Of a DNA stretch of 64,000 nucleotides, positions 57,929 through 64,000 are shown one piece after another. Below the pieces are notes generated by a model that did no database searches, had not been told where the DNA came from, and saw only the letters and a list, made by a program, of their open reading frames with translations. Position 1 is the first letter of the stretch; each line of letters begins with the position of its first letter. The stretch lies in NCBI GenBank assembly GCA_965234325.1, contig OZ248407.1:992001-1056000 (forward strand), written 5' to 3'. The stretch comes from Limnohabitans kasalickyi (GTDB lineage: Bacteria > Pseudomonadota > Gammaproteobacteria > Burkholderiales > Burkholderiaceae_C). The position numbers and the translations under genes are program-made.

Positions 57929-58882
57929 ATGAGTCACCCACGTAACCCACAAAGCCTGTTGACCCCCGCGATGCGCGATGTGCTGAACGCCATTGCCAAA
58001 GCCGGTCGTCCGCCCATCGCCATGCTCAGCGCCGCGCAAGCCAAGCAGGGTTACGCCTTGGGCGCAGGCGTGTTGGAGGTGAATGCCCACAAGATGGCGC
58101 GCGACGACACGCTTCAGATTCCGGTCCGCGATGGCGCTGTGTTGCGCGCCAAACTGTGGGCCGAGCACGCAGCACCGAACTTGCCCGTGCTGCTGTACTT
58201 TCATGGCGGCGGCTTTACCGTGGGCAGCCCCGAAACGCATGAAGCGCTGTGCAAGCACTTGGCGCATTTGGCGCAGTGCGCCGTGGTGTCGCTGGACTAC
58301 CGACTCGCCCCCGAACACACGTTTCCCACCGCCCACAGCGACGCGTTTGATGCCCTGCAATGGCTCGCGGCCAACGCCACGGGCTTGGGCCTGGACGTCA
58401 CCCGCATGGCGATTGGCGGCGACAGCGCAGGTGGCACGTTAACCACCGCCACCGCGATAGCCGCACGCGATGCAGGTATTGCCCTGAAGCTGCAACTCAT
58501 GTTCTACCCCGGCTGTTCGCCCGAGTACATGCCCTCGGCGCACACGTTTGAGAAAGGCTTTTTGCTGGAGAAAGCCAGCATTGAGTACTTCTACAACCAC
58601 TACGTCCCGAACTTGGCTGACCGCCACGACCCGCGCTTTTCGCCCTTACTGGCCGATGTTGCTGGCGTTGCGCCGGCTTGGTTGGGCTTGGCCGAATGCG
58701 ACCCGCTGGTGGACGAAGGCGTGGCCTATGCCGACCACCTGCGGCTGTGCGGTGTGCCTGTTGATTTAGAGATTTACAAAGGCGTTGTGCACAGCTTCAT
58801 CCAAATGGGGCGCGTCATTCCTGAAGCCTTGGTGGCGCATGCCGATGCGGCACGAGCGCTGCGTCACGCCTTCAGCGTTTAG
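57929..58882 (+). CDS. Alpha/beta hydrolase, hormone-sensitive-lipase family esterase
   Basis: 317 residues. HSL-family oxyanion motif FHGGGFTVGS (about 91), nucleophile elbow GGDSAGGT (Ser about 165), Asp in AECDPLVDEG, and catalytic His in VVHSFIQMG. Cleaves carboxyl esters of short/medium acyl chains. No signal peptide. Its stop interlocks with the convergent glpK stop. Confidence 0.92.
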   Translation: MSHPRNPQSLLTPAMRDVLNAIAKAGRPPIAMLSAAQAKQGYALGAGVLEVNAHKMARDDTLQIPVRDGAVLRAKLWAEHAAPNLPVLLYFHGGGFTVGSPETHEALCKHLAHLAQCAVVSLDYRLAPEHTFPTAHSDAFDALQWLAANATGLGLDVTRMAIGGDSAGGTLTTATAIAARDAGIALKLQLMFYPGCSPEYMPSAHTFEKGFLLEKASIEYFYNHYVPNLADRHDPRFSPLLADVAGVAPAWLGLAECDPLVDEGVAYADHLRLCGVPVDLEIYKGVVHSFIQMGRVIPEALVAHADAARALRHAFSV

Positions 58883-60369
58883 AGCACCGTTTTACGCACC
58901 GCATGCTCCCACAAAGCCATTTGCTCAACGGCGTAGTCGGGCAGGCGTTGCGGGATGAAGCGACGTTCGATGCGCCATTGCGCGCTCAACTCATCGGTGC
59001 TGGCGTAAATGCCGGTGGACAGGCCCGCCAAATAAGCCGCGCCCAAGGCCGTGGTTTCCACCACTTCAGGGCGCACCACATCAATGCCCAGCAAATCGGC
59101 CTGAAACTGCATGAGCAAGTCGTTCACGCACGCGCCGCCATCGACGCGCAGTTCTTTCACTTGAGCCACACCGGCTAACGCCAGATCTCGGCCCATGGCG
59201 TGCAGCAACGCTGCGCTTTGAAAGGCAATGCTCTCCAACGCTGCACGGGCAATGTGTGCCACCGTGCTGCCGCGTGTCAGGCCCGTGATGGTGCCGCGCG
59301 CGTCGGGTTTCCAATACGGCGCGCCCAAGCCCGTGAAGGCGGGCACCACCATCACGCCGCCCGAATCGGACACGCTTTCGGCCAAGGCCTGCACTTCGCT
59401 GCTGTGTCTAATAGCGCCCAAGCCATCGCGCAGCCACTGCACCACCGCACCGCCCACAAACACGCTGCCTTCCATGGCAAATTGCGGTTGCGCCGTGGCT
59501 TGTGCGGCACTGGTGGTGATCAAGCCGTTTTGCGAACGCATGGCCACATCGCCCGTGTGCATGAGCATGAAGCAGCCCGTGCCGTAGGTGTTTTTGACCA
59601 TGCCCGCACTGAAACACGCTTGGCCAAACAAGGCACTTTGCTGATCGCCGGCAACGCCTCCCATCGGAATGGCGTGTCCCAACAACTCAGGACGTACTTG
59701 GCCAAACATCGCGCTCGACGCCTGCACCTTGGGCATCATGCATTCAGGAATGCGCAATGCCGCCAGCAGCTCTGCGTCCCATTGATTGGTGTGAATATTG
59801 AAGAGCATGGTGCGCGAGGCATTGCTCACATCGGTGGCGTGCACAGCGCCGCCACTGAGTTGCCACATCAGCCAACTGTCAACAGTGCCAAAAAGCAGCT
59901 CACCGCGCTCGGCTTGGGCGCGGACGTTGGGCACGTTGTCCAAGATCCATTGCAGTTTGGTGCCCGAAAAGTAGGCGTCGACCAGCAGCCCCGTTTTGGC
60001 TTGGATGGTGTCGGTCAACCCTTGCTCGCGCAAGGCCACGCAGGCAGGCTCTGCACGGCGGTCTTGCCACACGATGGCGTTGTAAATGGGCTGGCCCGTG
60101 GTTTTGTGCCACACCACCGTCGTTTCGCGCTGGTTGGTGATGCCCAGTGCCGACACCTCGCGCGCGCTGATGCCCGCCTTGGCCAGTGCCTCTTGCGCCG
60201 TGGCGAGTTGGGTTTGCCAAATCTGCATGGGGTCGTGCTCGACCCAGCCCGGTTGGGGATAGATCTGCGTGATCTCTTGCTGCGCCATGGCCACGATTTG
60301 GCCTTGGGGCGTGAACACAATGCTGCGCGAGCTGGAGGTGCCTTGGTCGAGGGCGAGGATGTAGGTCAT
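58879..60369 (-). CDS. glpK: Glycerol kinase
   Basis: 496 residues, full length. Phosphorylates glycerol to sn-glycerol 3-phosphate. FGGY-family features: LALDQGTSSSRSIVF, FSGTKLQWIL, MLFNIHTNQWD, and GLGAPYWKPDARG. Follows glpR on the same strand after 65 bases and is divergent from the glycerol ABC transporter genes, so glycerol uptake and phosphorylation are encoded together. glpD is not in the window. Confidence 0.96.
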   Translation of the reverse strand: MTYILALDQGTSSSRSIVFTPQGQIVAMAQQEITQIYPQPGWVEHDPMQIWQTQLATAQEALAKAGISAREVSALGITNQRETTVVWHKTTGQPIYNAIVWQDRRAEPACVALREQGLTDTIQAKTGLLVDAYFSGTKLQWILDNVPNVRAQAERGELLFGTVDSWLMWQLSGGAVHATDVSNASRTMLFNIHTNQWDAELLAALRIPECMMPKVQASSAMFGQVRPELLGHAIPMGGVAGDQQSALFGQACFSAGMVKNTYGTGCFMLMHTGDVAMRSQNGLITTSAAQATAQPQFAMEGSVFVGGAVVQWLRDGLGAIRHSSEVQALAESVSDSGGVMVVPAFTGLGAPYWKPDARGTITGLTRGSTVAHIARAALESIAFQSAALLHAMGRDLALAGVAQVKELRVDGGACVNDLLMQFQADLLGIDVVRPEVVETTALGAAYLAGLSTGIYASTDELSAQWRIERRFIPQRLPDYAVEQMALWEHAVRKTVL

Positions 60370-60434
60370 GGTGTGGTGTCAGTGTTCTGGGTCAGATCAA
60401 AAGCAGGGCAAACGAAGGGTAAGGCAAGGGCAGA

Positions 60435-61199
60435 TCATTGGGCGATGTGCAGCTGGACTTGAGCCTCAGCCAATAGGGCCGCAAAAGGGGCGGGCGGGGG
60501 CGCATCGGTGAACAAACGGTCGATTTGCGCGATGGTGCCCACCTCGACCATGGCCGGGCGGTTGAACTTGCTCTGGTCGGCGGCCAGCCACACCTCACGC
60601 GCATGCGTCAGGATGGTTTGTGACACCTTGACTTCGCGGTAATCGTAATCACGCAGTGAGCCATCGGCTTCGATGCCGGAAATGCCAATCAAGGCAATGT
60701 CCACTTTGAACTGACGGATGAAGTCCACTGCCGCTTCGCCCACGATGCCTTGGTCACGCCCCCGTACAACGCCGCCCACCACGATGACTTCGCTGTTGGG
60801 GTTGGCGCTCAAGATGCTGGCCACGTTCAAGTTGTTGGTGATCACGCGCAAGCCGCTGTGGCGCAAAAGCGCACGCGCAATGGCTTCGGTGGTGGTGCCG
60901 ATGTTCAAGATCAACGAGCAATCGTTGGGCACGGCTGCCGCTACGCTGCGGGCAATGCGCGTTTTGGCATCGGAGTTGAGGTTGACGCGCTGCTGGTGGC
61001 CAATGTTTTCGGTGGTCGAACTGGGCACTCGAACACCGCCGTGAAAGCGCGTCAATTGCCCGGTTTCGGCCATGCGCTGAACATCGCGACGCACCGTTTG
61101 CAAGGTGACTCCCAACTTTTCGGCCAGTTGTTCCACCGTCACAGAGCCAAGCTCTTGCACAACTTTGAGCAAGGTAATTTGTCGTGGATTGGAATTCAT
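60435..61199 (-). CDS. glpR: DeoR-family transcriptional repressor, GlpR
   Basis: 254 residues. N-terminal DeoR winged helix (LGSVTVEQLAEKLGVTLQTVRRDV, about 17-40) and C-terminal sugar-phosphate-sensing domain with LNIGTTTEAIARAL and IALIGISGIEADG. In this family glycerol 3-phosphate relieves repression. Transcribed with glpK and divergent from glpST; the intergenic phased AAACGAA repeats are the likely binding sites. Confidence 0.88.
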   Translation of the reverse strand: MNSNPRQITLLKVVQELGSVTVEQLAEKLGVTLQTVRRDVQRMAETGQLTRFHGGVRVPSSTTENIGHQQRVNLNSDAKTRIARSVAAAVPNDCSLILNIGTTTEAIARALLRHSGLRVITNNLNVASILSANPNSEVIVVGGVVRGRDQGIVGEAAVDFIRQFKVDIALIGISGIEADGSLRDYDYREVKVSQTILTHAREVWLAADQSKFNRPAMVEVGTIAQIDRLFTDAPPPAPFAALLAEAQVQLHIAQ

Positions 61200-61220
61200 A
61201 AGGCCCCATTTTCCATGCAG

Positions 61221-61300
61221 AAACGAAGATTGACGACTTTAAAACGAATTAAAACGAACATGCAAAGGGTAAATACCGAGATGAAAAGAAAATACACGAA
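61221..61300. promoter_or_regulatory. Helically phased AAACGAA repeats, candidate GlpR operators
   Basis: AAACGAA occurs at 61221-61227, 61242-61248 and 61252-61258, with a related ACACGAA at 61294-61300. Start-to-start distances are 21, 10 and 42 bases, about 2, 1 and 4 helical turns, so all face the same side of the DNA. The reverse complement TTCGTTT is the kind of repeat bound by DeoR-family regulators. It lies in the glpR/glpS divergent gap. Confidence 0.6.
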
Positions 61301-61366
61301 CAATAATGAAGCCTATCAAAGCGATGAACGTCATCGACTGCGAACTTAATAGGTAAAGGTGCTGCG

Positions 61367-62440
61367 ATGCAGTTGTCTCTCGAAGCTGTCAGTAAAAAAG
61401 TCGGACCACAAACCTGGCTTTACGACATGAGCCTCGCTCCTCGCAGCGCCAACGTGACCGTGCTTCTGGGTGCCACGCAAGCCGGCAAAACAAGCCTCAT
61501 GCGCATCATGGCGGGTTTGGATGTGCCCAGTTCGGGTCGGGTGATGGTGGATGGTCAAGACGTAGTGGGCGTTCCTGTGCGTGAGCGCAACGTGGCCATG
61601 GTGTACCAACAGTTCATCAACTACCCGTCCATGAAAGTGCGCGACAACATTGGCTCGCCCATGAAGCTGCGCGGCGACAAAAACGTGGCCCAACGCGTCC
61701 AAGCCTTGGCCGAAAAACTCCACATTGAGATGTTTTTGGACCGTTACCCCACCGAGCTGTCGGGCGGTCAACAGCAACGCGTGGCCTTGGCCCGTGCTTT
61801 GGCCAAAGGTGCGCCCTTGATGCTTCTGGACGAGCCCTTGGTCAACCTCGATTACAAGCTGCGCGAAGAGTTGCGCGAAGAACTGGGCGCTTTGTTTGCC
61901 AGCGGCGACTCCACCGTAATTTACGCCACCACCGAACCCGGCGAAGCGCTGCTCTTGGGCGGCTTCACCGCCGTGATGGATGCGGGTGAACTGTTGCAAT
62001 ACGGCCCCACCGCCGAGGTGTTTCACTACCCCAAATCTTTGCGAGTGGCGCGCGCTTTCAGCGACCCACCCATGAATTTGATGGCCGCCACCCGCCAAGC
62101 CGCTGGCGCGCAGTTGGCCGACGGCAGCGTGCTCGCCCTGAGCTTGCCAGCCACCGTATCCACCGCTTTGACGGTGGGCATGCGTGCCAGCGCCGTGCGT
62201 GTGCGCGGGCAGAGCGGCGACATCGCTTTGGCCGGTCGGGTGGAGTTGGCCGAAATTTCAGGCTCCGACACCTTTGTGCATGTGGCCACCGCGGTGGGCA
62301 ACGTGGTGGCGCAGCTCACCGGTGTGCATTACTTTGATTTGGGCGCGCAGATTCAAGTGTTTGTGAATCCGTTGCATCTGTATGTGTTTGACGCGCAAGG
62401 GCTTTTGTTGCTTGCGCCCGTGCGTGCAGGAGGACATTGA
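61367..62440 (+). CDS. glpS: Glycerol ABC transporter ATP-binding protein GlpS
   Basis: 357 residues. Walker A LGATQAGKTS (about 36-44), YPTELSGGQQQRVALARAL (about 131), Walker B LMLLDEPLVNLD, and a C-terminal TOBE-type regulatory domain (about 240-357). One of two ATPases of a sugar-type ABC transporter for glycerol, as in rhizobial glpSTPQUV. Assignment to GlpS rests on its pairing with the GlpT-like ATPase and the glpR-glpK neighbours. Confidence 0.88.
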   Translation: MQLSLEAVSKKVGPQTWLYDMSLAPRSANVTVLLGATQAGKTSLMRIMAGLDVPSSGRVMVDGQDVVGVPVRERNVAMVYQQFINYPSMKVRDNIGSPMKLRGDKNVAQRVQALAEKLHIEMFLDRYPTELSGGQQQRVALARALAKGAPLMLLDEPLVNLDYKLREELREELGALFASGDSTVIYATTEPGEALLLGGFTAVMDAGELLQYGPTAEVFHYPKSLRVARAFSDPPMNLMAATRQAAGAQLADGSVLALSLPATVSTALTVGMRASAVRVRGQSGDIALAGRVELAEISGSDTFVHVATAVGNVVAQLTGVHYFDLGAQIQVFVNPLHLYVFDAQGLLLLAPVRAGGH

Positions 62441-62441
62441 C

Positions 62442-63518
62442 ATGGCACGCATTGACCTCGACTTGGCCCACGCCTACAAAGCCAACCCGCAACAAGACAA
62501 TGACTACGCCTTGCTGCCTTTGAAGATGACTTTTGACGACGGCGGCGCCTATGCCTTGCTCGGACCATCCGGTTGCGGCAAAACCACCATGCTCAACGTC
62601 ATGTCGGGTTTGCTCACACCGTCCCAGGGTACCGTGTTGTTTGATGGCCGCGATGTGACGCAAGCCTCTCCACAGGCCCGCAACATTGCGCAAGTGTTTC
62701 AATTTCCTGTGATTTACGACACCATGACGGTGGCCGAAAACTTGGCGTTTCCGTTGCGCAATCGTCAATGGCCCCAAGACAAAATGGACCAACGCGTGGG
62801 CCAAATTGCCGAAATGCTGGAGATGAGTGGCCAGCTCAACCAACGCGCTGCCGGTTTGTCGGCCGATGCCAAGCAGAAGATCTCGCTCGGGCGCGGTTTG
62901 GTGCGGCCCGATGTGTCGGCCGTTTTGTTTGACGAGCCCCTGACCGTGATCGACCCGCACCTGAAGTGGCAGCTGCGTCGCAAGCTCAAGCAGATTCACC
63001 ACGAACTCAAACTCACCCTGATCTACGTCACGCACGACCAAGTCGAGGCGCTGACCTTTGCCGATCAAGTCGTGGTGATGACCCGCGGTCGCGCCGTACA
63101 AGTGGGTTCACCCGCCGATTTGTTTGAACGCCCCAGTCACACCTTTGTCGGCAACTTCATTGGTTCACCGGGCATGAACTTCTTGAAGGCAAGGGTTGGG
63201 TCGGATGGTTTGCATCTAGGCACGCAAATGTTGCCTGTGCCCGCCAATTTAACCTTGCCCTTGGGCGAGATCAAGCTGGGCATTCGCCCCGAATATATGG
63301 CCTTGGTTGCGGCGCAAACGCCAGGCGCCTTGCCCATGGTGGTGTCGCAAGTGCAAGACGTGGGCACGCATTTCATCGTCACAGCGCAGGTCGACGGACA
63401 GGTGGTGAAAGCACGTTTGGGCACCGATGCCGTGTCATTGACTGCGGGCGGCACCGTTTGGTTGCAGGTCTTGGGCGAACACACCTGCTTCTACAAAAAT
63501 GAGGAGATCGTGGCATGA
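62442..63518 (+). CDS. glpT: Glycerol ABC transporter ATP-binding protein GlpT, with divergent signature motif
   Basis: 358 residues. Walker A GPSGCGKTT near residue 43 and Walker B AVLFDEPLTVIDPHLKW are intact, but the signature reads LSADAKQ (about 138) where LSGGQ is expected, so a GlpS-GlpT heterodimer should have one standard and one altered ATP site. C-terminal TOBE-type domain. ATG one base after the glpS stop with AGGAGG shortly upstream; ATGA overlap with the permease gene. The symbol follows the ABC-transporter nomenclature, not the E. coli antiporter GlpT. Confidence 0.87.
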   Translation: MARIDLDLAHAYKANPQQDNDYALLPLKMTFDDGGAYALLGPSGCGKTTMLNVMSGLLTPSQGTVLFDGRDVTQASPQARNIAQVFQFPVIYDTMTVAENLAFPLRNRQWPQDKMDQRVGQIAEMLEMSGQLNQRAAGLSADAKQKISLGRGLVRPDVSAVLFDEPLTVIDPHLKWQLRRKLKQIHHELKLTLIYVTHDQVEALTFADQVVVMTRGRAVQVGSPADLFERPSHTFVGNFIGSPGMNFLKARVGSDGLHLGTQMLPVPANLTLPLGEIKLGIRPEYMALVAAQTPGALPMVVSQVQDVGTHFIVTAQVDGQVVKARLGTDAVSLTAGGTVWLQVLGEHTCFYKNEEIVA

Positions 63519-64000
63519 GTACGACCACCAAACCGGTCAACCAGAAAGCCTGGGTTTTGATCTTGCCCGTGTTGTTGTGCGTCGCGTTTTCGGCCATCTT
63601 GCCGTTGATGGTGGTGGTCAACTACTCCGTGCAAGACATCATCTCCACCGACCGCCGTGTGTTTGTGGGCACCGAATGGTTTGCCGCCATCATGCGCGAC
63701 GAAGAGTTGCACGGCGCTTTGTTGCGCCAACTCATTTACTCGTTCTCTGTGTTGGCGGTCGAGCTGCCGCTGGGCATTTTGTTGGCTTTGTCCATGCCCG
63801 CCACGGGTTGGAAATCGTCGGCGGTGCTGGTCATCGTGTCGCTATCCTTGCTGATTCCGTGGAACGTGGTGGGCACCATTTGGCAAATCTTTGGGCGCAC
63901 AGACATTGGCTTGATGGGCGCGGCCTTGCAGGGCTTGGGGCTGGCCTACAACTACACCGGCAATGCCACCCACGCATGGCTCACGGTGTTGTTGATGGAT
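63515..64000 (+). CDS. glpP: Glycerol ABC transporter permease GlpP-like, 3'-truncated by the window edge
   Basis: 162 codons visible, no stop before the edge. Begins MSTTTKPVNQKAWVLILPVL with a first membrane segment (about 12-34), then VNYSVQDI, a second segment LIYSFSVLAVELPLGILLALS (about 76-96) and a third LVIVSLSLLIPWNVVG, the MalF-like pattern of sugar-type ABC permeases. ATG at 63515 overlaps the glpT stop. Its position after the two ATPase genes matches glpSTPQ order. Confidence 0.82.
   Translation, partial: MSTTTKPVNQKAWVLILPVLLCVAFSAILPLMVVVNYSVQDIISTDRRVFVGTEWFAAIMRDEELHGALLRQLIYSFSVLAVELPLGILLALSMPATGWKSSAVLVIVSLSLLIPWNVVGTIWQIFGRTDIGLMGAALQGLGLAYNYTGNATHAWLTVLLMD

Overview
The window reads as chromosomal DNA of a betaproteobacterium, most likely a member of the Comamonadaceae (Limnohabitans/Rhodoferax/Acidovorax type). 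This is inferred from gene order and protein character: dapC-dapD-dapE-prmB, smc-zipA-ligA, map-glnD, a two-ATPase glycerol ABC transporter (glpST type), and a liv transporter beside a beta-oxidation cluster. A GC-rich two-hairpin repeat of a kind I associate with this family lies inside purL. Genes are dense, often with 4-bp ATGA-type overlaps, and most of the window is ordinary core genome.

Layout. 2-1345 is the 3' part of a CPA2 cation/proton antiporter gene. 1346-3910 is the one clearly accessory stretch. It holds an orphan terminator, the C-terminal remnant of a BREX brxL gene, an insertion sequence whose left end starts exactly where brxL homology stops, and a 46-nt 3' fragment of a tRNA-Lys(UUU) gene followed by a terminator. 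The IS encodes what looks like an IS21 IstA N-terminus fused in frame to an IS3 OrfB integrase domain. I read the stretch as the decayed right end of an island that integrated into tRNA-Lys. 3987-5329 is a coupled pair: an unrecognised membrane-anchored protein and an HTTM-domain membrane protein. 5335-11594 (minus) holds yheS, prmB, dapE, dapD and dapC (translation factor, ribosomal protein methylation, lysine/peptidoglycan precursor synthesis). 11660-19702 (plus) holds an HPt-like protein, smc, zipA, ligA and def. glnD and map (minus) follow, then purL (plus), a VapBC-like toxin-antitoxin pair with a perfect palindromic operator, rlhA (minus), and a minus-strand run selO-msrB-yciB-bolA-ppiC.

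33975-51696 is a plus-strand catabolic block: an acyl-CoA synthetase, a complete livKHMGF-type ABC transporter with a strong terminator between the binding protein and permease genes, then multifunctional fadB, thiolase, acyl-CoA dehydrogenase, a serine hydrolase, two SDRs, a hotdog thioesterase, a CurA-like reductase and a GST-like protein. Two palindromes of TetR-operator type stand before the synthetase and before fadB. The set suggests uptake, CoA activation and beta-oxidation of carboxylic acids; the actual substrate cannot be read from the sequence.

51743-58882 carries a small HExxH lipoprotein, tex, a patatin-like lipase, trhO, an iron-dependent alcohol dehydrogenase and an HSL-type esterase. 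58879-64000 is the glycerol region: glpR-glpK on the minus strand, divergent from the glpST ATPase genes and the start of the first permease gene, which runs off the window. Helically phased AAACGAA repeats between the two arms are the likely GlpR operators.

I did not find a convincing complete undescribed system. The best leads are the chimeric transposase on the BREX remnant, the in-frame repeat insertion in purL, and the unassigned HTTM membrane pair.
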